NCBI RefSeq assembly: GCF_019904175.1
Contig: NZ_CP061913.1
Location: 62,001 to 126,000, forward strand
From: Dactylosporangium vinaceum
GTDB lineage: Bacteria > Actinomycetota > Actinomycetes > Mycobacteriales > Micromonosporaceae
Direction of reading: 5' to 3'
DNA length: 64,000 nucleotides
Part shown: positions 19,041-25,638 of the stretch, one piece after another
Layout: each line of letters opens with the position of its first letter
How positions within the stretch are numbered: the stretch's first letter is position 1
Program-made: the position numbers and the translations under genes
Notes under the pieces: model-generated
Database searches by the model: none
The model's input: the letters and a program-made list of their open reading frames with translations, nothing else
What the model was told of the DNA's origin: nothing

Positions 19041-19393
19041 TCAACCTGCCAGCGTCTTCGGCGGTGCTCCCAGCTCGGGGAACCGAGCCAGCCAGAGCGC
19101 CCGCAGGCGGCTCGGCAACCAAGGGCTCGACCAGATTTCCCGCAGTATGGTTTCGTTCAGCCACCGGCAGAGCTCGTCCGCGCTGGAGGCTTGGTTGAGC
19201 ACCCTCTGGTAGAAAAGCTGCAGATCACCGGGATCGTCGAGGTCGTATCGGCCGTCACCGGACCAGTCGGGCTGCTGATCGAGCGTGACGAGACCAGTAC
19301 GGGTCCACACAGGTCGGCGACGCGTGCAGGCACGACATAGTGTCGCTGCTCGGCATACGTCGACCCAGGCGGAGCGATCCTCCGGATCGTCAT
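19041..19393 (-). pseudogene. partner gene of the AbiEii-type toxin, frameshifted
   Basis: Two overlapping frames make one protein. The first reads MTIRRIAPPGSTYAEQRHYV and on to VADLCGP; the second continues from about 19305 with TGLVTLDQQPDWSGDGRYDL to FPELGAPPKTLAG. A single missing base near 19300 separates them, so a full-length product of about 117 residues is not made unless a ribosome slips. Small proteins of this type often precede AbiEii-like nucleotidyltransferases in actinobacteria; their biochemical role is not known to me. Its TGA abuts the start codon of the toxin remnant. Confidence 0.68.
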
Positions 19394-19442
19394 GCCTGTC
19401 CTCCTGTCGGTCTACAGGATCCTACGGCGGCCAACAGGGCAT

Positions 19443-19461
19443 GTGCCATTAGCGTGCCATT
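19443..19461. repeat. GTGCCATTAGCGTGCCATT motif, possible integrase arm site (copy 1)
   Basis: Contains GTGCCATT twice at a 10-base pitch, about 90 bases before the second tRNA-end copy. Variants recur at 19667-19685 and 20424-20442. Confidence 0.5.
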
Positions 19462-19549
19462 TACTGAAGGCTCCATCAGGGCTCTCCAGGCCGCTCGGAC
19501 TGCTCCCGCTGCGCGCTTGGCGTCGGTGTCGGCAGCCACGCTTGTCCAG

Positions 19550-19591
19550 TTCCCAAGCTGACAGTGAGGATTCGATTCCCTTCACCCGCTC
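19550..19591 (+). repeat. att-like direct repeat 2 (internal tRNA-Gly 3' end copy)
   Basis: Forty-two bases beginning TTCCCAAGCTGACAGTGAGG that match the tRNA 3' end with one change (GGG to GGA in the T-stem). Upstream it has TGTCCAG, like copy 3 and unlike the true tRNA, so its left flank comes from the element. Downstream sequence differs from copies 1 and 3. Confidence 0.85.
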
Positions 19592-19666
19592 CAAACGCTC
19601 AGGCCCTGGTCAGGACTGATCACGCCAGGGCTGTTCGCCGTCCGGGGAACACTCGGAATCTGTGCC

Positions 19667-19685
19667 GTGCCATTAACGAGCCATT
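19667..19685. repeat. GTGCCATTAACGAGCCATT motif, possible integrase arm site (copy 2)
   Basis: Diverged copy of the repeated GTGCCATT element, about 75 bases after the second tRNA-end copy. Confidence 0.45.
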
Positions 19686-19749
19686 GGAACACAGTCAGCT
19701 TGCCCCCGCCGTCTACGACCAGTCGGGACAACTACACCGAGGCCACGGT

Positions 19750-19765
19750 ATAGCATCGATGCTAT
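19750..19765. promoter_or_regulatory. ATAGCATCGATGCTAT palindrome over the toxin start, likely TA operator
   Basis: A perfect 16-base palindrome whose last two bases are the AT of the toxin ATG at 19764. Toxin-antitoxin operons are typically autorepressed at such sites by the XRE antitoxin encoded downstream; binding here is inference. Confidence 0.65.
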
Positions 19766-20116
19766 GGCCTGGGGTACCGTAGAGCTAGGGCCAGAAGTTC
19801 GACAGTGGTTGGAAGAGCTAGCAACGGCACAGTTCGCGCGGGTGGCCTTCTACATCGACCTTTTGGCCGAAGATGGACCACTACTGGGCGAGCCGTACAC
19901 GAAGCAGCTCGATGGGAAGCTTCGTGAGCTGCGGTTTCATCTGGAGCGTGACGCTGTGCGGATCACGTACTGGATCGCCTCCGGGAGCGGATCATCCTCC
20001 TGACGGTCTTTCGGAAGACCCGTGACCGTGAGACCCGTGAGGTTGAGCGGGCTCGGCGAGCGATGGCACGGTGCATCGGCGAGATGCACACCGCCGAGGA
20101 AGGGATCGAGGCATGA
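19764..20116 (+). pseudogene. RelE/HigB-like (phage Gp49-like) toxin, frameshifted
   Basis: The frame from ATG 19764 reads MAWGTVELGPEVRQWLEELA through KQLDGKLRELRFHLERDAVR to ITYWIASG, then runs into a stop at 20003. The expected continuation (ERIILLTVFRKTRDRETREV and on to EEGIEA) lies in the next frame and ends in TGA at 20116, so one base is missing near 19985. Restored length would be about 117 residues, normal for this mRNA-interferase-like family. The restored frame ends in an ATGA overlap with the antitoxin. Loss of the toxin while the antitoxin remains intact is the expected direction of decay, although a sequencing error is not excluded. Confidence 0.75.
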
Positions 20117-20412
20117 GCGGTAGCAGCGATTGGAACGAACTCCGCAGCCGGCGCATGGCCGAGCCAGGTGCAGCCGAGGCCTACGAGTCGACCAGGCTCG
20201 CGTTCGAACTGGGTCGGGCGGTCCGGGAACTTCGTGAGCGGCGCGGCTGGAGCCAGACCGAACTGGCCGACGCAGCCTCGATGACACAGTCTGCCGTGGC
20301 CCGCTTTGAAGCCGGCGGCACCGTCCCGACCCTGCCGGTCCTTGAGCGCCTGGCGCGAGCACTCGACGTCGAACTGTCGGTCGGATTCCAGGCCAGGCGC
20401 GACGCGGCCTAA
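20113..20412 (+). CDS. XRE family antitoxin (HigA-like)
   Basis: A 99-residue protein with an N-terminal segment MSGSSDWNELRSRRM and a helix-turn-helix (about 38-90: ELGRAVRELRERRGWSQTEL, MTQSAVARFEAGG, LERLARALDVEL). It would neutralise the adjacent RelE/HigB-like toxin and repress the operon, probably at the palindrome over the toxin start. The ATG at 20113 is used because it overlaps the restored toxin stop (ATGA). It is the only intact gene inside the tRNA-Gly element. Confidence 0.85.
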   Translation: MSGSSDWNELRSRRMAEPGAAEAYESTRLAFELGRAVRELRERRGWSQTELADAASMTQSAVARFEAGGTVPTLPVLERLARALDVELSVGFQARRDAA

Positions 20413-20423
20413 CCTCCGACGCC

Positions 20424-20442
20424 TGCCATTAGCGTGCCATTA
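20424..20442. repeat. TGCCATTAGCGTGCCATTA motif, possible integrase arm site (copy 3)
   Basis: Nearly identical to 19443-19461 and again about 85-90 bases before a tRNA-end copy (20529). Confidence 0.5.
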
Positions 20443-20528
20443 CGCCAGGTGCTGTGAGGTCACTCGAGGCCGTCCGTCGTAGCCCGCGACCTAGAGAATC
20501 AGAATCCCGATGAGGGCCACCTGTCCAG

Positions 20529-20612
20529 TTCCCAAGCTGACAGAGAGGGTTCGATCCCTTCACCCGCTCTCTTCCTTCCTGAGGCCCGAGCCTCAGACTC
20601 CACGATCGATGG
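20529..20612 (+). repeat. att-like direct repeat 3 (attR position)
   Basis: Copy of the tRNA 3' end (TTCCCAAGCTGACAG, then AGAGGG and a one-base deletion in the T-loop region) that continues through the CTGAGGC hairpin to CACGATCGATGG, as in copy 1. Left flank TGTCCAG as in copy 2. Confidence 0.85.
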
Positions 20613-20748
20613 CTGGCCTTCGCGGCTGTGATCCGCCGCGAAACCGTCTCGACGATCTACGGCTGACGCGATGCTCTACCAGCACCGATTGTCGGCATTC
20701 GTTGGTGCTGGAGCGGACCGCGCATCGGCTTCGTAGCCCTTGGCGAAC

Positions 20749-20959
20749 CTAGGCGGCGGCGTCGCGATGGGGCCTGAAGGTGATGTCGAGCTCCCGCGTC
20801 GAGTGCTGCTGCGAGCCGGGTCAGCAGGGGCACGGTGGGTGTGGCGCCACCCTACTCCAGGCGTGACAGCTGCGGCTGAGACATGCCGGCGCGCTCGGCC
20901 AGCTCACCCTGGGTAAGTCCGAGTTCGGTCCGTCGGTCGTAGACCATTTGGCCGAGTCT
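20749..20959 (-). pseudogene. second XRE antitoxin-like gene, decayed
   Basis: Minus-strand reading gives MVYDRRTELGLTQGELAERA, GMSQPQLSRLE, then TAG, GGATPTVPLLTRLAAALDA, and after a one-base shift ELDITFRPHRDAAA and a stop. This is a homologue of the helix-turn-helix antitoxin at 20113 with one nonsense and one frameshift lesion. No toxin frame is seen beside it. It lies just outside the third att-like copy, so it may be a relic of an older insertion at the same tRNA. Confidence 0.65.
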
Positions 20960-21046
20960 CAGACTTGCCGATCGTGGGGTGATCCCGCGGCTGTGCTTTG
21001 GGCTGCGCGATGTTCCGGGTGTCGCTGCGTTGGGGTTTGGGGAGGG

Positions 21047-21508
21047 TCAGGAGAAGCGGATTCGGATCGGGCTGGCGGTGGGGGAGGTTGGGGCGTAGGC
21101 GAAGGCGGCCAGGGCGTTCCTCACGGTGGTCAAGGTTTCGGGGCCTACCAGGTCGGTCCAGAGTTGTTCCGCGGCGGCGCCGGCGGCTCGCATTCGGGTT
21201 ACTGCTTCGGCGCCTGCTGGGGTCAGAGCCAGGCGGCGGCTGCGGGCGTCGCCCTCGTTTGGCTGGCGTTCCAGGAGGCCCTCGGCGGACAGGGTGGCGC
21301 AGATCTTGCTGATGGCCTGGGTCGTCATGTTCAGGCGGTCGGCCAGCTGGGTGACCGTGTCCAGGCCGTCGCCTATGAAGAGGACCGCCAGGGACTGCGA
21401 CGGCGTCAGGTGTGGGTAGCCGGCGGCGGCCAGCTCGCCCAGGATTTCGCGGACTATGCGTTCGCAGGCGGCGGCCAGGAGTACGCCCAGGTCCGGCTCG
21501 GCGGTCAT
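21047..21508 (-). CDS. MarR family transcriptional regulator
   Basis: A 153-residue winged-helix protein: HTH region QLADRLNMTTQAISKICATL, wing LLERQPNEGDARSRRLALT (key residues GDARSR) and a C-terminal dimerisation helix. It is divergent from the redoxin gene at 21593, and two GTAAC-TCG-GTTAC operators lie between them. Control of the redoxin gene together with autoregulation is the simplest reading. The inducer is unknown, although MarR proteins paired with thiol proteins often sense oxidants. Confidence 0.88.
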   Translation of the reverse strand: MTAEPDLGVLLAAACERIVREILGELAAAGYPHLTPSQSLAVLFIGDGLDTVTQLADRLNMTTQAISKICATLSAEGLLERQPNEGDARSRRLALTPAGAEAVTRMRAAGAAAEQLWTDLVGPETLTTVRNALAAFAYAPTSPTASPIRIRFS

Positions 21509-21534
21509 GCCAGAACCCTACTCAATCCTTGACT

Positions 21535-21577
21535 AGGTAACTCGGTTACGTATCTAATGATGGTAACCGAGTTACCT
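21535..21577. promoter_or_regulatory. double operator: inverted 15-mers, each itself palindromic
   Basis: AGGTAACTCGGTTAC (21535-21549) and GTAACCGAGTTACCT (21563-21577) are exact reverse complements 13 bases apart, and each contains the palindrome GTAAC-N3-GTTAC. They fill the gap between the divergent MarR and redoxin genes. Confidence 0.75.
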
Positions 21578-21592
21578 ATCTGGGGAGTGGTT

Positions 21593-21976
21593 GTGGACAT
21601 CGACAGGTTGCGGAGAGACGGCAAGGGGCTGGTGCTGTACTTCGTGCGCGCTGCGAACTGCCCGATCTGCATGCGGCACGTCAGAACCCTCGCGGGGGAA
21701 CGGTTGCGGGAGCGGGGAGTGGCGGCGGCCGTGGTGGTGCCCGGCGGGGCGGCCGAAGTCGAGCGGGTGCGGCGGGTCGCCGGCGATCTGCGCGTGGTGT
21801 CGTCCGACGGGGTGGCGGAGCATCGGGCGGCCGGGCTCGACCGGACACTCATCATGCAGCACAGCGGCACGCTGCTGTTCGATGGGCAAGGGCGGGAGGT
21901 CTACCGGCTGACCGCCACCATGCCGCAGGGCAGCTTCAACGCGGCGGCGCTGAGCAAGGCGATCGACAAGCTCTGA
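21593..21976 (+). CDS. thioredoxin-fold redoxin (AhpC/TSA-like) protein
   Basis: A 127-residue thioredoxin-fold protein with a CPIC motif near residue 22 (YFVRAANCPICMRH), suggesting a thiol-disulfide or peroxide-reducing role. It lacks the tryptophan of classical thioredoxin. The GTG at 21593 is chosen because GGGGAG precedes it by 5 bases, and an upstream ATG at 21557 would lie inside the operator. It is divergent from a MarR regulator with a double operator between. Catalytic details and substrate are not predictable from sequence. Confidence 0.7.
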   Translation: MDIDRLRRDGKGLVLYFVRAANCPICMRHVRTLAGERLRERGVAAAVVVPGGAAEVERVRRVAGDLRVVSSDGVAEHRAAGLDRTLIMQHSGTLLFDGQGREVYRLTATMPQGSFNAAALSKAIDKL

Positions 21977-22033
21977 GCGGCGTCGGTTCTCCAGACGTCG
22001 TGAACGACCACGGATGCCAGCAGAATCGAGTCC

Positions 22034-22750
22034 GTGATCGTCCTTCTGCACGGATTCCCGCAGGACCGCCAGAGCTGGGCCGCCGTCGCCGACGAGCTGC
22101 GCCGGGCCGGCGAGGAGGTCCTGATCCCGGAGCTCCCCGGATACTGCGAAGGCCCGAACCCGCGTCGCCGTCGGGACTACACACTCGACGCGCTCGCGGC
22201 GGTCGTGATCGACCAGGTCGGCGACGAACGGTTCGACCTGGTCGGCCACGACTTGGGGGCGCTGCTGGCCTTCCACATCGCCGGCCTGCACCCCGAGCGG
22301 GTCCGCACCCTCACCGCGTTCTCGGTCCCGCACCGCGGCGCCTGGTCCCGCCCCGGCCTCGAGCAGCTGCGGCGCTCGGCCTACATCGGGCTCTTCCAGC
22401 TCCCGCTGCTGCCGGAGCTGCTCCTGACCCCGAGGCTCCTCGAGCGGCAGTTACGGCGCAGCGGCCTGGACCCGGACAGCGCCCGCCGTTACGCAAGAGC
22501 GAAGAACCGCAAGGCCCTGCACTGGTACCGCGCGCTCCCCCTCCAACGCCGCCAGTCCCCCCGCATCAGCGTCCCGACCCTCTTCGTCTGGAGCGACGGG
22601 GACGAGTACATCACCGAGGGCCTCGCGCGCCGCTGCGCAGCGTGGGTCGACGGGGAGTACACCTTCCGGATCCTGCGCGGCGTCAACCACTGGATCCCCG
22701 AGCTGCACCCCCGCCTAGCCGCGGAGCTGATCCTCAGCCGTTGCCGCTGA
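22034..22750 (+). CDS. alpha/beta hydrolase (epoxide hydrolase/dehalogenase-like nucleophile)
   Basis: A 238-residue alpha/beta-fold hydrolase with the oxyanion segment LLHGFPQ near residue 5, the nucleophile elbow GHDLGA (Asp73), an acid in WSDGDEYI and the catalytic His in GVNHWIPE. An Asp nucleophile (GHDxG) points to epoxide hydrolase or haloalkane dehalogenase chemistry rather than an esterase. The Tyr pair used by epoxide hydrolases cannot be assigned with certainty. Start GTG 22034. Its 3' end overlaps the convergent membrane protein gene by 17 bases. Confidence 0.82.
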   Translation: MIVLLHGFPQDRQSWAAVADELRRAGEEVLIPELPGYCEGPNPRRRRDYTLDALAAVVIDQVGDERFDLVGHDLGALLAFHIAGLHPERVRTLTAFSVPHRGAWSRPGLEQLRRSAYIGLFQLPLLPELLLTPRLLERQLRRSGLDPDSARRYARAKNRKALHWYRALPLQRRQSPRISVPTLFVWSDGDEYITEGLARRCAAWVDGEYTFRILRGVNHWIPELHPRLAAELILSRCR

Positions 22751-24722
22751 TGGAGCGGACGTCCCAGAGGTACACGCCGTCGACCACCTGCGCGGGGGCG
22801 GCGTCCGGGGCGACGAGCTTGTCGATGGTCTCGCGCAGCACCTTCTCGTTGTAGTAGCCGACCGGCATGACCAGGTTCGTGGCCTTCCAGTGGCGGATGT
22901 CGGCGCGGATGGCGGCCCGGTCGGCCTCGGTCACGTTGGGCGACGTGCGCATCTGGATGACACGGTTCAGGAAGAGGACCGTGTCGCGGTAGCCGGGTCC
23001 GAAGTGGGCGAACTTGTCTTCCGGAACGGTGTCGTTGGGGCCCAGGAAGTAGCCGCCGGTCAGCTTGACCTCGAAGTTGGTCTCGGTGGACCAGCGCATC
23101 ATCTTGATGTTGTCGTCCCAGCCGCCCGGAAGCGGCGCCAGGACCGGGTTGGCCGGCAGCTTCGTGCGCCAGTTGCCGTTGGTGAACAGGGCCGGGATCG
23201 GCGGGCGGCCGTCGGCCGGCTGCGGCGTCGGGAAAAGGGGGACCAGGGCCACGAGCAGAGCGACGCCCCAGATCAGGGCCGTGCGCGGGCTGCGGCGCGG
23301 CGCCGGCGGGCCGGCCGGCGGCCGAGCGTCGTCGCCGGCCCGGCGCGTGGGAGCGTCGTTCGACCCGGTCGCGGCCGCGTCGGCCGAGCCGCCGGAGGAG
23401 CCCAGGCCGGTCGCGGTGTCGGTGGAGCCGCCGACAAGCGCCGGCTCGGGCGTGCGGGCCGGGACCTCGGCCTTGACGGCGTCGACCGTGGAAGGACGCA
23501 GGCGGTCGACGATCAGCCGGTCGACCATCAGGGCCAGGCCGACGCCGATGCAGACCGTCGTGATCAGGGCGAGCCGGGTCGGGACCACCGAGTCGAACAG
23601 CGGCAGCTCGGCGATCCACTTCCACGGGCCGTGGAAGTTGGTGCGGTCGACGCCGTTGAAGCGGATGACGTCGCCGAGCGAGCAGATCGCGAAGACGACG
23701 CCGGTGATCGCCAGGGCGCGGGAGAGGCGGCTGCGCCAGAGGAAGATCGCGCCGGCCAGCATGACCAGGACGAGCGGCCAGCCGAAGAAGCTGTTCTCCT
23801 CGCTGGCGTTGCCCTTGTTGAGCAGGGACGCCTCGGCGACGTCGCCGGCGATCGAGTAACGGCCGAAGGTGACGTAGGACTTCGCGTCGAGGTTGATCGC
23901 GCGCACGCCCGCGTCGAGGCCGCTGTAGTGCTGCGGTCCGGCGAACTGGAAGTACAGCGGGTAGGCCAGCACGACCCCGGCCACCAGCAGCGTCACGCCG
24001 CACTTGGGCAGCATGACCCTGGCGTAGCCGGGCAGGTCGCGCCACGGCACGTAGGACAGGATGAACACGGCCAGGGCCATGGCCGTGAAGAACAGCATCT
24101 CCTCGTTGATGCCGGCCTGCAGTACCACCAGAACGGCCAGCCAGATGCCCTGCCGCCAGGTGTTGCCGGGCTCCTTCATCCGGAAGACCACGGCGATGAT
24201 CAGCGGGATGAAGTACTGCCCCGCGATGTTCGGGTGCCCCGCGATGTGCGACATCATGGCCGGCGCGAAGCCCAGGAACGCCGCGCCGACGAACGCGGCG
24301 AGCTTCGAGCGGCCGAAGTGCCGGCTGAGCACGTAGTACCAGGCGGACGCGGTGCCGGCGAGGGCCAGCGTCGAGATGATCACGAAGGTGACGCCGGGGC
24401 CGAGCCACAGCGTCACCGGGGTCAGCGGCAGCGCCAGCGTGAGGATCGAGGTGTTGGCCATCAGGTTGACGCCCAGCGGGTAGTTGACGTCGTCCGAGAA
24501 GAACGGCGACTCACCCTTGGTGAACAGCTCGGTGGCGTGGGTCAGGATCCACTCGAAGTTGAAGCTGTCCTGGTAGTTGAGCGTCAGGTATCGCCCGTTT
24601 GGGTCCAGCCACAGGCGGCCCAGGATGTACACGGCGCCGAGGACAAAGCTCAGGTACACCAGCGCGTCGACGGTCCTGCCCCGAATCCTCACGCCGGGAA
24701 GTGTAGGCGAGCGGTGTGACAA
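22734..24722 (-). CDS. large multi-pass membrane protein, GT-C glycosyltransferase-like
   Basis: A 662-residue protein with around ten hydrophobic helices in the first 400 residues. An acidic motif occurs early (NYQDSFNFEW near 50), as in GT-C polyprenyl-phosphate sugar transferases, where an Asp in the first extracellular loop is catalytic. A low-complexity Ala/Pro/Ser segment (about 415-475) precedes a last helix and a soluble C-terminal domain of about 150 residues. No closer family is recognised. The start may instead be the in-frame GTG at 24692. It could be cotranscribed with the gene at 24740. Confidence 0.65.
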   Translation of the reverse strand: MSHRSPTLPGVRIRGRTVDALVYLSFVLGAVYILGRLWLDPNGRYLTLNYQDSFNFEWILTHATELFTKGESPFFSDDVNYPLGVNLMANTSILTLALPLTPVTLWLGPGVTFVIISTLALAGTASAWYYVLSRHFGRSKLAAFVGAAFLGFAPAMMSHIAGHPNIAGQYFIPLIIAVVFRMKEPGNTWRQGIWLAVLVVLQAGINEEMLFFTAMALAVFILSYVPWRDLPGYARVMLPKCGVTLLVAGVVLAYPLYFQFAGPQHYSGLDAGVRAINLDAKSYVTFGRYSIAGDVAEASLLNKGNASEENSFFGWPLVLVMLAGAIFLWRSRLSRALAITGVVFAICSLGDVIRFNGVDRTNFHGPWKWIAELPLFDSVVPTRLALITTVCIGVGLALMVDRLIVDRLRPSTVDAVKAEVPARTPEPALVGGSTDTATGLGSSGGSADAAATGSNDAPTRRAGDDARPPAGPPAPRRSPRTALIWGVALLVALVPLFPTPQPADGRPPIPALFTNGNWRTKLPANPVLAPLPGGWDDNIKMMRWSTETNFEVKLTGGYFLGPNDTVPEDKFAHFGPGYRDTVLFLNRVIQMRTSPNVTEADRAAIRADIRHWKATNLVMPVGYYNEKVLRETIDKLVAPDAAPAQVVDGVYLWDVRSISGNG

Positions 24723-24739
24723 GTCCAGAAAACCCCAGC

Positions 24740-25507
24740 TCAGCAGGCGGCTCGGAAGGCATCCAGGGCCATTTTCTTGCGGATGTTGCTGAACTTGAGC
24801 CCGGCCGCGGTGGGGCAGCGGGCGGCGCTGTACTCCACGTGGAAGACCGGTTTACCCGCCGTGATGAACGGTGCGAGCATGCCGCACTCCTTGTACTGCG
24901 CACACGACTCGTTCACCGCGAAGTCGAACGAGGGCTGCAGCGCCCGGACCTGCTCGAGATCGTTCTTGAGCCCGACCGCCAGGCCGAGGCCGTGCGCGAG
25001 GTCGGCCACCCGCCGGTTGAACGTCAGCTGGTCGGCCGCCGTCAGCGGGAAGCCGGAGTCGTTGGCGTACCCGTCCATGTTGTCCGGGTCGACGGCGTCG
25101 AAGCCCTTGGCCTTGCAGTCGCTGAAGCGGGCACTCAGGATCGGCTGCAGCACCGTCCAGTTGCGCACGTCCAGCCACTGCTCGCCCGGCCAGCCGTCGA
25201 GCGCCTTGCCGCGCACCGCGGCCGGGAACTTCGCGGCGTCGGCCCGCCAGTTCTCGTACGATCCGGCGTCCACGTAGCAGACGACCTTCCGTCCGGCTTT
25301 GTGCAGCGCCGCGACCTGCGTGCCGGCGGAGTCGGCGCCGTCGATGTCGTACACCTGCGCATTCACGCTCGTGTCGAGCTTCCCGGAGAACTGCATCTGC
25401 CAGCTCAGCCCGACCGCCGGCCGCCACCACCCGGCAGCGGCATCGGCCGGGGCGGCGGCGAGCAGGACGGCGGCGGTGGCGAGCACGCAGGCGAGGAGTC
25501 GGCGCAT
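24740..25507 (-). CDS. secreted endo-alpha-1,4-polygalactosaminidase-like protein (GH114 family)
   Basis: A 255-residue secreted TIM-barrel protein with a signal peptide cut after ADAAA (about residue 25). The family segments include [47 protein letters not shown] and [14 protein letters not shown], with acidic residues on strand ends as in GH114. Known members cut galactosamine-containing exopolysaccharides. The substrate here is unverified. It lies upstream of the GT-C-like gene on the same strand, so both may act on surface glycans. Confidence 0.82.
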   Translation of the reverse strand: MRRLLACVLATAAVLLAAAPADAAAGWWRPAVGLSWQMQFSGKLDTSVNAQVYDIDGADSAGTQVAALHKAGRKVVCYVDAGSYENWRADAAKFPAAVRGKALDGWPGEQWLDVRNWTVLQPILSARFSDCKAKGFDAVDPDNMDGYANDSGFPLTAADQLTFNRRVADLAHGLGLAVGLKNDLEQVRALQPSFDFAVNESCAQYKECGMLAPFITAGKPVFHVEYSAARCPTAAGLKFSNIRKKMALDAFRAAC

Positions 25508-25638
25508 GGCCCCGACATCGGCGCGGCGGGCCGTCCGGCCGGGTGAAAGCCGGGAGCGGGATCAGTGCATTAAAAACACGGAAGACACGTTCGGTATCGT
25601 CCAACTTAACGGAAACGGCCATACGAAGGTGGACACAG

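Larger units (their letters stand above)
18321..20612. mobile_element. decayed integrated element at tRNA-Gly, bounded by att-like direct repeats
   Basis: A segment bounded by two copies of an approximately 85-base repeat: the tRNA-Gly 3' end plus the following hairpin and CACGATCGATGG (18321-18405 and 20529-20612), with a third shorter copy inside (19550-19591). The contents are an AbiEii-type pair broken by frameshifts, a stop and a deletion, and a toxin-antitoxin module whose toxin is frameshifted. No integrase or conjugation gene remains, although repeated GTGCCATTAGCGTGCCATT motifs near the core copies look like integrase arm sites. The layout suggests two tandem insertions that later lost most of their content. 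Confidence 0.7.
20413..21046. other. 634-base stretch without an intact gene
   Basis: Contains an integrase-arm-like motif (20424), the third tRNA-end copy (20529), a hairpin around ACCAGCACC/GGTGCTGG (about 20679-20713), and the decayed XRE gene. No other coding signal is visible. Confidence 0.7.

Noticed and set aside
19041..19393. Two separate small genes on the minus strand
   Set aside because: The two frames join into one continuous protein pattern if one base is added near 19300, so they are parts of one broken gene.
18291..20612. Three tRNA genes
   Set aside because: Only the first copy has a full cloverleaf; the other two have just the 3' part from the anticodon loop onward.
22489..24719. 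Long frames on both strands overlapping the GT-C-like membrane protein
   Set aside because: Composition is Arg/Gly/Asp-heavy without domains; the hydrophobic minus-strand frame is the only one with protein-like structure.
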